Below are positions 25,938 through 34,459 of a DNA stretch of 64,000 nt, piece after piece. Source of the stretch: Polynucleobacter sp. AM-7D1 (GTDB lineage: Bacteria > Pseudomonadota > Gammaproteobacteria > Burkholderiales > Burkholderiaceae); the NCBI RefSeq assembly GCF_018688455.1, contig NZ_CP061319.1, positions 1,612,001 through 1,676,000 of the forward strand, written 5' to 3'. Below the pieces are notes generated by a model. The model was not told where the DNA came from. It searched no databases and saw nothing but the letters and a program-made list of their open reading frames with translations. How positions within the stretch are numbered: the stretch's first letter is position 1; the number at the start of each line of letters is the position of its first letter. The position numbers and the translations under genes were made by a program.

Positions 25938-27206
25938 TTAGTAAATGCTATAAAGAGGCGAGAAGCCGCCCCCCAAGGTTCTTAAATTTGTAGTTTGTCC
26001 TTGGTATATGCGTGTTACTGAAATGAGTGAGTTACCTTCAAAGACATAATCCCTAATATCGACTTTAAGATCAGCCTCATTGCCATCAATCTTGATGGTT
26101 CGTTTGCTTGGTGGAATTACTTTTTGTGCAATATAGCTTTTATCCTTAATTTGACCCCATACGCCTTTAGTTAATTTATCTCCGCGATATACAGCGCGAC
26201 TCCCATAGCCTTGACTGGGCTTGAAAAAGTACTCTTTACGATTGGTCCAAAGAGATTCTTCGTTTTTAGGGGAAACTTTTACAGTCTCCGGAATGTGACT
26301 CAGGAGTATTTCTTGTATAGACAAGTCAACCCCTAGGGAGTCAAGATATTCCCGATTGCTTAAGATGCAAAGGTTATCTTTATTGGCAAATACTGCATGA
26401 TTAAAGGGGTTTGGGGTGATAGCCACATAATCTTGAAGATAAGCGTCTCTAAGCACTTCGTATGACGAATCTTGAAAATAAAAGTCAGTCGTTCGGTTGT
26501 AGATTAAGTCAATATGAATTTTACCGAAGTAAACCTTTTTGTCTTTAATGGTGAGGCCGTCTGGAGAGGTGATGATTGTCGTGATTCCATGCTTTTGAAA
26601 CAGGGCTTGGAAGAGTTGAAATTCAGGATATAAGAATTGTTCAGTTGGATTCTCATCAACGATTGCAATTGTCTTTAATTGGGCAGAAGGATCCTTATTG
26701 AAGGACCTCCACTCCTGGGTAAACATATCCAGAAAAGTCTCATAAATTTCATTGGGCATATTTCTTGCTTCCAAGCGTCTCTCTACTGGCTCACAGCAAT
26801 TTTTCGATGCCCCAATTTCAAGGGCAGAAATCATAGCGCCGCCTGCATTGGTATTGATTTCAATTAATTGCGGGCCATTTACCCCTAGGTGAAAATCAAA
26901 TCCATAAAAAACACCACTTGTACTTTGTTGATGCCTAGCAATCAATGGAGCTTGCTCAAGAACTAATTTTTGAAATAAAGGCATTTCGCAAACTTTATAG
27001 ACCGCCTTTACTAATGCTTTCATCTGATCTAAGGCGGCTTGGTCAATAAATACTCCGCTACTTGAGAGCATCGAGCCTATCGTTGTAGCGGTTGAATCAG
27101 CAAGGTCCAGATCACTAATAAGGCGATGAACCTCAATATCTAGTTTCTGTTTGTCAACGCTGATGCAGTTGCACTGGGCATTGAGTTTGGTGGCTTTATC
27201 TGACAT
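25938..27206 (-). CDS. Uncharacterised ATP-grasp-like protein
   Basis: A 422-residue cytoplasmic protein I do not recognise by name. Several stretches look like an ATP-grasp ligase: QLIEINTNAGGAM (about residues 133-145), YFFKPSQGYGSRAVYRG (about 330, a nucleotide-loop-like Lys and Gly-rich turn), and KVDIRDYVFEGN (about 385). The N-terminus is Cys-containing (NAQCNCISVD). There is no signal peptide or membrane segment. It stands alone between groESL and the copper module, reading towards groESL. The ATP-grasp call is from motif impression only; substrate and product are unknown. Confidence 0.6.
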   Translation of the reverse strand: MSDKATKLNAQCNCISVDKQKLDIEVHRLISDLDLADSTATTIGSMLSSSGVFIDQAALDQMKALVKAVYKVCEMPLFQKLVLEQAPLIARHQQSTSGVFYGFDFHLGVNGPQLIEINTNAGGAMISALEIGASKNCCEPVERRLEARNMPNEIYETFLDMFTQEWRSFNKDPSAQLKTIAIVDENPTEQFLYPEFQLFQALFQKHGITTIITSPDGLTIKDKKVYFGKIHIDLIYNRTTDFYFQDSSYEVLRDAYLQDYVAITPNPFNHAVFANKDNLCILSNREYLDSLGVDLSIQEILLSHIPETVKVSPKNEESLWTNRKEYFFKPSQGYGSRAVYRGDKLTKGVWGQIKDKSYIAQKVIPPSKRTIKIDGNEADLKVDIRDYVFEGNSLISVTRIYQGQTTNLRTLGGGFSPLYSIY

Positions 27207-27415
27207 GGATTTCGTATCTACTATCTCTTCGGTGGGGATGGTGGGGTTTCTTGTAGCACTTTACGATAAACGCACCTTCCCAAACCCAATGGATTATTCA
27301 CATCTTCTTGAATTTGCTTGGGTTTATAGCCTCAATAGCTCAATAAGTTAATGCCTAGACTCAAAATGTGAAGGGTAAGGCCGACAAAACGCTAAATTCA
27401 GTGTAATATTAAGCA

Positions 27416-27784
27416 ATGCGGAAAGTATGCGTTTTCTTATGTTTAAGTTTTTTTATTAGCCTGATTCATGCGGCTAGCATGCCCGTATTCGTTTCCGATC
27501 AACACCATGCGCACCAGTCCCAAGCTGCGACTCATGCTGATAATGCTGACTCTCATATGCAGCATAAGCAATGTAACGATTGCACTTCATCGATAGAAAA
27601 GTCGGCAAAGAAAGTGGCTACAAAGTGCCATACCGCTTCTCAGTGCTGCGTTGGTATTGCTGATTTAACAGTTTCATCCTCCGTAGTTGCTCCTTTGCAG
27701 TATGCGGACAATCTACTGCCTTACGCTCCTACTTTGGCACTCGGCCAATCGCTAGGTAGCATTTACAAACCCCCTCGGATTTAA
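27416..27784 (+). CDS. Secreted His/Cys-rich small protein, first gene of the copper module
   Basis: A 122-residue protein with a clear signal peptide (MRKVCVFLCLSFFISLIHAAS). The mature part is rich in His (QHHAHQSQAATHADNADSHMQHK) and Cys (CNDCTSS, CHTASQCC) and ends in the tail LGSIYKPPRI. That layout resembles small periplasmic proteins often found at the head of copper or Czc operons (DUF2946/CzcI-like). A role in periplasmic copper binding or sensing is inferred from position and composition. No copper regulator gene is adjacent. Confidence 0.65.
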   Translation: MRKVCVFLCLSFFISLIHAASMPVFVSDQHHAHQSQAATHADNADSHMQHKQCNDCTSSIEKSAKKVATKCHTASQCCVGIADLTVSSSVVAPLQYADNLLPYAPTLALGQSLGSIYKPPRI

Positions 27785-27810
27785 ATTTCCTCAGTAGTAA
27801 GTAGATTTTG

Positions 27811-27827
27811 GCGACAAGTCTTGTCGC
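27811..27827. promoter_or_regulatory. 17-bp perfect palindrome between the first two copper-module genes
   Basis: GCGACAAG-T-CTTGTCGC is a perfect inverted repeat 24 bp before the start of the next gene. It may be an operator or an RNA hairpin in the intercistronic leader. It is not followed by a T-run, so it is not a standard terminator. Confidence 0.4.
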
Positions 27828-27850
27828 TACGTTTGTCTATTGGAGAAATT

Positions 27851-28168
27851 ATGAGCATATTTAAATGCATGTGGGGCAATGGAATGTTTCTATTGGCGCT
27901 CACATTACTAGGTAGTCCAGTTGCATCGGCGCAAGATGCGGCGGTAAATGGTTCTTCGGCAAAGTTTATTGCCGAGTCGCTGCAGTACACGTCAGTATTT
28001 AAAAATTATCAGCCTTATTCGGAAGAGGAGATCATTCCTTGGAAGCAGGCTAACGCTACCGTCCAAAAGATCGGTGGATGGAAAGTGTATGCCAAAGAAG
28101 CTGCTCAGGCTGATACGGCGCCAACAAGCGAAGGGCATTCAAGAAATCATCACGAGGGGGTTAAATGA
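27851..28168 (+). CDS. Small periplasmic protein of the copper module
   Basis: 105 residues with a signal peptide (about residues 1-27, ending PVASAQD) after a TGGAGAAATT ribosome site at the chosen ATG 27851. The mature protein has VFKNYQPYSEEEIIPWKQAN and a His-rich end (EGHSRNHHEGVK). I do not recognise a named family; a position directly upstream of a TolC-like gene is consistent with a copper-resistance accessory. Its stop overlaps the next start by 4 nt. Confidence 0.65.
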   Translation: MSIFKCMWGNGMFLLALTLLGSPVASAQDAAVNGSSAKFIAESLQYTSVFKNYQPYSEEEIIPWKQANATVQKIGGWKVYAKEAAQADTAPTSEGHSRNHHEGVK

Positions 28169-29601
28169 TGATGACCATTCCTTTCGCTAAGCGATACAAA
28201 CTCGTATCAATCTTATTCGTGAGTGCTCTTACTGGATGCGCTAGCGTCAATATTGATGAGGCCTTACAAAAAACGAATCTGGATTCGAGTAAATTTACTA
28301 ATGGCCAGGTTGTTTTAGCAAAATCGTCAGATGAGCGTGATGTTCTTCAGGGTAGAGCTCAGGAACTGCTGGCTAAGAATTTAAATCAAAGCGATGCTGT
28401 TCAGCTTGCCTTGATTAATAGTCCAGCCGTTCAAGCACTTATTGCCCAGAATTGGTCTGAAGCAGCGTCTGCTGCCCAAGCAGGCAGAATGTCTAATCCT
28501 TATTTTGCTTTTGAGCGAATGGTTACTAGTCCAGAGATCGAATTTAATCGCTGGTTTGTATTTGGATTATTAGATCTGATTACTTTGCCTCAACGCAAAG
28601 GAATAGCTGATAAGCGAATTGAACAAGCTCAATTGCGTTTAACTACCGAAATCATTGATCAAGTTACTTTGGTTCGCCAGGCTTGGGTTCGTGCAGTTGC
28701 AGCAGAGCAATCCCTAAAATATGCCGATCAAGTTTTTCGAGGTGCAGAAGCAAGTGCTGAGCTAGCAAGGCGCATGGAAGCAGTAGGTAATCTTAATAAG
28801 ATTACTCGTGCAAGGCAGCAGGCTTTTTATGCAGACTCGGCTACGCAGTTTGCTAATGCAAAACAGACTTCAGTAAGTCGTAGGGAGGAGCTTGTTCGTG
28901 CCCTTGGCTTAAGTGAAGCTCAGGCAAAAGAACTCAAATTGCCCAATCGTTTACCTGATCTGCCTAAGCAACCACCAAACACCGAATTTATTGCGCAGCA
29001 AGCTGGCGTGGAGCGGCTAGACATTCGCTTGGCTACAGTGACTTTAGAGGCAGCAGCAAAGGCCCAGGGGCTTAACAACATCACCAGTTTTACCGATATT
29101 GAATTGGGCTTTAATCGCGGCACTAAATTTGATTCAGCATCTGGTGAGAGCACTCCAAAGCAGGGTTATGAAATCTCGATTCGACTACCAATTTTCGATT
29201 GGGGAAATATGAGTAGGGATGCTATGAATGCCCAAACTTTAGCCGCATTTAATCGGCTAGAGGGCGTTACTCGAAACGCTAGTTCCAATTTGAGGGAGAC
29301 TTACTCGGCCTATCGAACTGCATACGACATATCCCAACACTATCGAAAAGAAGTAATACCTGTACGCAAAGCCATCGCTGAAGAAAGTCAGCTTCGCTAT
29401 AACGGCATGATTATTGGTGTCTTTGAGTTGATTGCCGACTCAAGAGATCAGGTCTCTGCAGTAATTGCAGCAATTAATGCTCAGCAACAATTTTGGTTAA
29501 CAGATGCTGCTTTGCAGTCCTCCTTAATTGGCAGACCAACAATACTCCAGGTGCCTAGCGTTACTGGGGCGGGGATGTTAGCAAACCCTGCCGGACATTG
29601 A
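28165..29601 (+). CDS. TolC-family outer membrane efflux lipoprotein
   Basis: A 478-residue outer membrane factor. The N-terminus has a lipobox (VSALTGCAS, Cys about residue 25), and the body has the two-fold alpha-helical repeat of the OEP family, with YEISIRLPIFDWGNMSRDAMNAQ as the conserved beta-strand segment. It resembles CusC/CopC-like factors, but no matching RND pump or adaptor sits in this module; the Czc pump at 49-55 kb has its own CzcC. It may therefore work with a pump elsewhere, or serve the multicopper oxidase module in an unknown way. Confidence 0.85.
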   Translation: MMMTIPFAKRYKLVSILFVSALTGCASVNIDEALQKTNLDSSKFTNGQVVLAKSSDERDVLQGRAQELLAKNLNQSDAVQLALINSPAVQALIAQNWSEAASAAQAGRMSNPYFAFERMVTSPEIEFNRWFVFGLLDLITLPQRKGIADKRIEQAQLRLTTEIIDQVTLVRQAWVRAVAAEQSLKYADQVFRGAEASAELARRMEAVGNLNKITRARQQAFYADSATQFANAKQTSVSRREELVRALGLSEAQAKELKLPNRLPDLPKQPPNTEFIAQQAGVERLDIRLATVTLEAAAKAQGLNNITSFTDIELGFNRGTKFDSASGESTPKQGYEISIRLPIFDWGNMSRDAMNAQTLAAFNRLEGVTRNASSNLRETYSAYRTAYDISQHYRKEVIPVRKAIAEESQLRYNGMIIGVFELIADSRDQVSAVIAAINAQQQFWLTDAALQSSLIGRPTILQVPSVTGAGMLANPAGH

Positions 29602-29613
29602 TAAGGAAAAATA

Positions 29614-31026
29614 ATGAGTTCAAGAAGAGATTTTTTTAAATATGCCGGTATTGCTGGCGGTGCTGTCGCGGTTGCAGCAGTTGGCCGCTATGCCTTATCT
29701 GGTGCCCCAGAATTAGTGACGCAGGTAAACGCTAATACGATGCCACCATTAACACCTAGTACAGGTCGCCCATACAATCCAGTTGTTACCTTAAATGGCT
29801 GGACATTGCCCTGGAGAATGAATGAAGGCGTTAAAGAGTTTCATTTAGTCGCTGAGCCAGTAGTGCGAGAAATGACTCCTGGATTTAAGGCGCACCTATG
29901 GGGTTACAACGGTCAAAGCCCTGGGCCAACAATCGAAGTGGTGGAAGGTGATCGAGTTCGGATATTTGTTACTAACCGGTTACCAGAGCAGACTTCAGTG
30001 CATTGGCATGGCCAAAGATTACCAAATGGTATGGATGGTGTAACAGGTTTAACTCAAAAAGGTATTCCGCCGGGAAAAACCTTTATGTACGAGTTTGTTG
30101 CTCGCCGCCCGGGGACTTTCATGTACCACCCCCATGCCGATGAAATGACGCAGATGGCAATGGGAATGATGGGTATGTGGATTACGCATCCTAAAGATCA
30201 AAATCCACTTATTGATGATGTTAATAGGGACTTTTGTTTTTTATTGAGCTCATATGACATTGATCCTGGTAGTTACACACCAAAAGTAGCCACGATGGTT
30301 GACTTCAATATATGGAGCTGGAATAGCCGCGTTTTTCCTGGCATAGATTCTTTGAATGTCGCCCTAAATGACAAGGTCCGAATCAGAGTAGGAAACTTAA
30401 CAATGACCAATCATCCAATTCATCTTCATGGGCATGAGTTTTCGGTCACAGGCACTGATGGAGGCCCTGTTCCAAAAACTGCTCGTTGGCCTGAGGTAAC
30501 CACTGACGTGGCTGTTGGGCAGATGCGGCAAATTGAATTTCTTGCAGATGAAGAGGGTGACTGGGCGATCCATTGCCATAAGAGCCACCACACCATGAAT
30601 GCAATGGGGCATAACCTCCCCACCATGATTGGCGTTGATCATCGGGGGGTTGGCAAGAAGATCAACAGTCTGATACCTGACTATATGGTGATGGGTGAAA
30701 GGGGTATGGGTGATATGTCTGAAATGGAAATGCCTATTCCCGATAACACGGCTCGCATGATGACGGGTATGGGTCCTTTTGGGTCGGTAGAGATGGGCGG
30801 TATGTTTAGCGTATTAAAAGTACGTAAGGATCAAAAGCCTGGCGATTATGCAGATCCGGGTTGGTATAAGCATCCGGCTGGTACGGTGGCAGAGGCTTAC
30901 AAAGGCGCATTACCTGCAGCTCCAACGCAACTAAATGCTGCAAAACCTATGCAATCAACAAGACCAAGCTCTACAAAAGAAATCGAAGTGCAAGTAAGAA
31001 AGCCCAATGGGCATTCTGGACATTAA
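29614..31026 (+). CDS. Tat-exported multicopper oxidase (copper resistance)
   Basis: A 470-residue periplasmic oxidase likely to oxidise Cu(I) to Cu(II). The Tat signal has SRRDFF at residues 3-8. The four copper-ligand blocks are intact: HWHGQRLPNG (130-139), YHPHADEM (171-178), NHPIHLHGHEF (about 266-276) and HCHKSHHTMNAM (320-331), where C321, H326 and M331 would be the type 1 ligands. A Met-rich stretch follows (MGERGMGDMSEMEMPIP), as in CopA/CueO-like oxidases. It is 12 bp downstream of the TolC-like gene. Confidence 0.93.
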   Translation: MSSRRDFFKYAGIAGGAVAVAAVGRYALSGAPELVTQVNANTMPPLTPSTGRPYNPVVTLNGWTLPWRMNEGVKEFHLVAEPVVREMTPGFKAHLWGYNGQSPGPTIEVVEGDRVRIFVTNRLPEQTSVHWHGQRLPNGMDGVTGLTQKGIPPGKTFMYEFVARRPGTFMYHPHADEMTQMAMGMMGMWITHPKDQNPLIDDVNRDFCFLLSSYDIDPGSYTPKVATMVDFNIWSWNSRVFPGIDSLNVALNDKVRIRVGNLTMTNHPIHLHGHEFSVTGTDGGPVPKTARWPEVTTDVAVGQMRQIEFLADEEGDWAIHCHKSHHTMNAMGHNLPTMIGVDHRGVGKKINSLIPDYMVMGERGMGDMSEMEMPIPDNTARMMTGMGPFGSVEMGGMFSVLKVRKDQKPGDYADPGWYKHPAGTVAEAYKGALPAAPTQLNAAKPMQSTRPSSTKEIEVQVRKPNGHSGH

Positions 31027-31043
31027 TAATTAAGGAAAACAAA

Positions 31044-31859
31044 ATGAAAAATATTCAATTTACATTGGCAGCAATTGCGATGGCAGCATCTAGTTTGGTG
31101 TTTGCGCAAGGTGCAACACAACCTGGCGGTATGGGGATGATGAATCAAGGGGCCATGAACCAAGATCCAATGGCAGCGATGTGTCAAAAAATGCATCCTG
31201 AAATGAGTCCTGATCAATGTAAGGCGATGCACGAGAATATGGCAAAAATGACTCCTGAACAAAGGGTGGCAATGTGCCAACAAATGCATCCTGAGATGAG
31301 TGCTAGTCAATGTAAGGCGATGCATGACAAGATGCAGGGATCAGGCGCAGGCATGGGGGCTATGGGTGGCATGGGCGCAATGTCTCATGACCATGGCGCT
31401 AGTGGTGGTCATGATCATGCCAGCGAAAATTCTAGTGTTGGACAGCCGGGTATTGCAGCCAAAGTAAATCGAACAATTAGAGTTCGCATGACAGACAACA
31501 TGAGATTTAATCCTAGCAGTATTCAAGTCAAGCAAGGCGAAACTATCCACTTTGTAGTCAAGAATCTGGGTAAAACAAAACATGAAATGGTGCTTGGTAC
31601 AGATCAAGAGCTACAAGAGCACTACAAGCAGATGATGAAGTTTCCAGAAATGGAGCATGCCGAGCCAAACATGGTTACCTTAGGCGCTGGTCAAACAGGT
31701 GAAATTATTTGGCAATTTACGAAATCTGGAAAAGTGCAATTTGCATGCCTACAACCAGGCCATTACGATGCAGGAATGAAAGGATCAATTTCGGTAGCTG
31801 GACCTAAATCTGCTTCACCAGAACAGAAAGGGGACGGCCATGGCTCCCATCAACATTAA
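31044..31859 (+). CDS. Met/His-rich cupredoxin with two 31-residue Cys-Met repeats
   Basis: A 271-residue periplasmic protein: signal peptide to about residue 23 (SSLVFAQGA), then a Met-rich segment with two tandem 31-residue repeats beginning MCQKMHPEMSPDQCKAMH and MCQQMHPEMSASQCKAMH, then a His/Gly/Met linker, then a C-terminal cupredoxin domain. In the cupredoxin, the type 1 ligands are likely the His of KHEMV, and the Cys, His and Met of FACLQPGHYDAGM. It is probably a periplasmic copper carrier or sponge working with the oxidase upstream. Its end overlaps the next start by 20 nt. Confidence 0.85.
   Translation: MKNIQFTLAAIAMAASSLVFAQGATQPGGMGMMNQGAMNQDPMAAMCQKMHPEMSPDQCKAMHENMAKMTPEQRVAMCQQMHPEMSASQCKAMHDKMQGSGAGMGAMGGMGAMSHDHGASGGHDHASENSSVGQPGIAAKVNRTIRVRMTDNMRFNPSSIQVKQGETIHFVVKNLGKTKHEMVLGTDQELQEHYKQMMKFPEMEHAEPNMVTLGAGQTGEIIWQFTKSGKVQFACLQPGHYDAGMKGSISVAGPKSASPEQKGDGHGSHQH
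31179..31334 (+). repeat. Tandem repeat, 93-bp period, in the cupredoxin gene
   Basis: Two copies, the first starting at the ATG codon at 31179 and the second at 31272, encode MCQ(K/Q)MHPEMS..QCKAMH. The two copies differ at scattered, mostly conservative positions, which suggests an old duplication kept by selection. Confidence 0.85.
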
Positions 31860-32307
31860 TTTAACAAGAAGGGCTATAGCAATGGGATTGGTGCTAGTGC
31901 CGTTTGCATCCCGTGCTGTCAGTGAAAAACCATTGATCACAGTATGGAAGAGTCCAACTTGTGGCTGTTGCAAGGATTGGATTTCGTATGTTGAGAAAAA
32001 TGGCTTTGCTACTAAAGTGATCAGCGATGGCAATGACCAGATTAGAAAGAAGATGGGTATGCCCATTCAGTTTGGGTCTTGCCATACCGCAGTCATTGAT
32101 GGTTATGCAATCGAAGGTCATGTCCCAGCGAGAGAAATTAAGCGTTTATTAGCTGAGAAGCCCAATGCTGTAGGGATTGCTGTACCAGCGATGCCCATAG
32201 GCTCTCCAGGAATGGATGGTCCTGAGTATGGATCTAGAAAAGATCCTTATGACGTTTTATTGATCTCCAAAAATGGTCAATCCCAAATTTATCAATCTTA
32301 TCGATAG
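31840..32307 (+). CDS. DUF411 family periplasmic metal-binding protein
   Basis: 155 residues with an N-terminal signal segment (about residues 9-27). The family core is VWKSPTCGCCKDW, then GSCHTAVIDGYAIEGHVPAREIKRLL and the C-terminal GMDGPEYG. DUF411 proteins are regularly encoded in copper and silver resistance clusters and bind Cu through the CGCC and nearby Cys. The start overlaps the cupredoxin gene by 20 nt, so the two are probably translationally coupled. Confidence 0.88.
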   Translation: MAPININLTRRAIAMGLVLVPFASRAVSEKPLITVWKSPTCGCCKDWISYVEKNGFATKVISDGNDQIRKKMGMPIQFGSCHTAVIDGYAIEGHVPAREIKRLLAEKPNAVGIAVPAMPIGSPGMDGPEYGSRKDPYDVLLISKNGQSQIYQSYR

Positions 32308-32317
32308 GAATTCAATT

Positions 32318-32626
32318 ATGAACAATCTAAAAAAATATTTGAGTGTTATTTTTCTACTATCAGGAGTAATCTTGACTCATGTAGCAAGCGCCCAATCTAC
32401 TGGTGCATATACGGCTGGTCAGGTACGCAAAGTTGATTTGGAGCAAGGCAAAGTCACCATTCGTCACGAGGAAATCAAGAATTTAGATATGCCCCCAATG
32501 ACCATGATTTTTAACGTGAAAAACAAAACTCTTTTAAATGGTCTTAAGTCTGGGGACCAAGTGGAATTCGTAGCATCAAGCGAAGGTGGAAAGCTGTATG
32601 TCATCGAATTAAAAAAAGGAGACTGA
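32318..32626 (+). CDS. CusF-like periplasmic copper-binding protein
   Basis: A 102-residue protein with a signal peptide ending near ASAQS. The mature domain fits the CusF/CopK-like small beta-barrel: VDLEQGKVTIRHEEIKNLDMPPMTMIFNVKN, with the His and the two Met residues of the DMPPMTM block as copper ligands. I start at ATG 32318 (site AGGAA) since the longer frame adds a non-signal leader that overlaps the preceding gene. Confidence 0.88.
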   Translation: MNNLKKYLSVIFLLSGVILTHVASAQSTGAYTAGQVRKVDLEQGKVTIRHEEIKNLDMPPMTMIFNVKNKTLLNGLKSGDQVEFVASSEGGKLYVIELKKGD

Positions 32627-32628
32627 AT

Positions 32629-32889
32629 ATGAGTCAAATTCATTTAAATGTGGCCGGCATGACCTGTGGCTCTTGTGTCAAACACGTTACCAAGGCGCTT
32701 GAATCTTTAGATGGCGTTTCTAATATCCATGTTGACTTGCAAAACGGCAAAGTTCATTTAGATAGGACGAGCCGGAAGAGTGATGATTTGATTTATGCGC
32801 TTAATGAGGATGGTTATCCATCTTCATTGTATCTTGACGGAAGCGTTCAAGTGCCACAGAAAAAATCTAGTGGTTGCTGTTGTGGTTAA
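32629..32889 (+). CDS. copZ: CopZ-like heavy-metal-associated (HMA) copper chaperone
   Basis: An 86-residue cytoplasmic HMA protein with the metal motif GMTCGSCVKH at residues 10-19, followed by the beta-alpha-beta fold (VTKALESLDGVSNIHVDL). The C-terminus adds a Cys cluster (SSGCCCG) that could bind another metal ion. It likely passes Cu(I) to the P-type ATPase encoded downstream, whose own N-terminus has no HMA domain. It starts 2 bp after the CusF-like gene. Confidence 0.88.
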   Translation: MSQIHLNVAGMTCGSCVKHVTKALESLDGVSNIHVDLQNGKVHLDRTSRKSDDLIYALNEDGYPSSLYLDGSVQVPQKKSSGCCCG

Positions 32890-32909
32890 CACTCTCTTTA
32901 ATTCCCAAT

Positions 32910-32927
32910 TTTTTAGACATCTAAAAA
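32910..32927. repeat. Short inverted repeat before lemA
   Basis: TTTTTAGA-CA-TCTAAAAA is a perfect 8-bp inverted repeat in the 87-bp gap between the HMA gene and lemA. It may be an operator or a weak hairpin; no function can be assigned. Confidence 0.35.
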
Positions 32928-32976
32928 GGTGACTGTTCTTAAAGACTCAAACTTCAATTAAGTAAAGGAGTAACAA

Positions 32977-33579
32977 ATGCGTAAATATCTTATCGGTCTG
33001 TTGGCAATAGCAGCGGTATTGTTATCAGGTTGTGGGTATAACCAAATTCAGTCCCAAGATGAGCAGGTAACTTCTAGCTGGTCTGAGGTATTGAATCAAT
33101 ATCAGCGTAGAGCCGACCTGATTCCTAATCTAGTAAGCACGGTCAAAGGCGAAGCTAAGTTTGAGCAAGATACTCTAACTAAGGTTGTAGAGGCTAGATC
33201 TAAAGCGACCTCAATTCAAGCTACTCCTGATTTGGTAAACAACCCAGAAGCTTTTCAGAAATTCCAGCAAGCGCAAGGACAGCTCACTTCGGCTTTATCC
33301 AGACTATTAGTCGTTTCAGAAAATTACCCGAGCTTACGAGCAAATCAAGGGTTTAGAGATTTGCAAGCGCAACTAGAGGGCACTGAAAATCGCATTACAG
33401 TTGCTCGTAATCGTTACATTAAATCTGTACAGGATTACAACGTCACGATTCGCTCATTCCCATCTAACTTAACAGCAATGATGTTTGGCTATAAGGCTAA
33501 GGCTAACTTTACTGTTGAGAATGAGAAAGAGCTGGCTTCTCCTCCTAGTGTTTCATTTGATACGCCAGCAGCGAAATAA
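32977..33579 (+). CDS. lemA: LemA family lipoprotein
   Basis: A 200-residue protein with a lipobox (AVLLSGCG, Cys about residue 19) and the LemA four-helix core: QDEQVTSSWSEVLNQYQRRADLIPNL, then SRLLVVSENYPSLRANQGFRDLQAQL, and the C-terminal TAMMFGYKAKANF. LemA proteins are commonly encoded beside TPM-domain proteins, as here. The exact function is not established. A strong AAAGGAG site precedes the ATG. Confidence 0.93.
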   Translation: MRKYLIGLLAIAAVLLSGCGYNQIQSQDEQVTSSWSEVLNQYQRRADLIPNLVSTVKGEAKFEQDTLTKVVEARSKATSIQATPDLVNNPEAFQKFQQAQGQLTSALSRLLVVSENYPSLRANQGFRDLQAQLEGTENRITVARNRYIKSVQDYNVTIRSFPSNLTAMMFGYKAKANFTVENEKELASPPSVSFDTPAAK

Positions 33580-33593
33580 TTGGAGTATCTTCC

Positions 33594-34457
33594 GTGACCC
33601 GTTTTTTCCAGTTCCCCAAACGTCTCTTAGCTTTACTATCGGTTTTGGCGCTGCTTTGCTTGCCTCAGTTTTCTGTGGCGCAGCAGGCGGTACCGGCTTT
33701 ATCGGGGCGAGTAATTGATCAAACGGGCACTCTTACACCGGCTCAGGTCAGCTCTCTAGATCAAACCTTAAGTAACTTTGAGGCTCAAAAGGGTAGTCAG
33801 ATTGTCGTCTTGATGCTGCAATCTACCGCTCCTGAGTCAATTGAGCAATATGCAATTCGCGTAGCGGAGCAATGGAAGATTGGGCGCAAAAAAGTCGATG
33901 ATGGTGCGATTCTGATTATTGCTAAGGCTGATAGAGCACTTCGGATTGAGGTGGGTTACGGCCTTGAAGGTGTATTAACTGATGCAACTAGCAAGCGAAT
34001 CATCGACCAAATCATTGTGCCCCGTTTCAAACAGCAGGATTTTTATGGCGGCATTACGGATGGCCTAAACGCTGTGATTAGCGTGGTTGATGGTGAGGCG
34101 TTACCAGCGCCAAACCCAACTAATACAGAAATGCGTGACCCCGGGGATATTCGTTCGTTTTTACCAATCATTTTTATTGTGGCTTTAGTGCTTGGTGGAA
34201 TCTTACGATCGATGCTCGGCAGGTTACCTGGATCCCTAGTTACTGGAGGATTTGTAGCTCTTATCGCCTGGTTTATGTTCGGTGCGTTTTCTATGGCCTT
34301 AATTGCCGGTGTTGTGGCATTGGTCGTTGCTCTATCCGGAATGGGGTTGGGTAGACATGGCTTTGGTGGCTATAGCAGTGGAGGCCATGGTGGAGGTGGT
34401 GGATTTAGTGGTGGCGGTGGCGGCTTTGGTGGCGGTGGCTCCTCGGGGAGATGGTAA
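33594..34457 (+). CDS. TPM-domain membrane protein (YgcG-like)
   Basis: A 287-residue protein with a GTG start behind a TGGAG site. The signal segment (about residues 11-29) leads to a periplasmic TPM domain (VIDQTGTLTPAQVSSLDQTL; GSQIVVLMLQST; KVDDGAILIIAKADRALRIEVGYGLEG). Two membrane helices (about 190-250) and a Gly/Ser-rich tail ending GGGGSSGRW follow, as usual in this family. It is paired with lemA, 14 bp upstream. Confidence 0.92.
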   Translation: MTRFFQFPKRLLALLSVLALLCLPQFSVAQQAVPALSGRVIDQTGTLTPAQVSSLDQTLSNFEAQKGSQIVVLMLQSTAPESIEQYAIRVAEQWKIGRKKVDDGAILIIAKADRALRIEVGYGLEGVLTDATSKRIIDQIIVPRFKQQDFYGGITDGLNAVISVVDGEALPAPNPTNTEMRDPGDIRSFLPIIFIVALVLGGILRSMLGRLPGSLVTGGFVALIAWFMFGAFSMALIAGVVALVVALSGMGLGRHGFGGYSSGGHGGGGGFSGGGGGFGGGGSSGRW

Positions 34458-34459
34458 GC

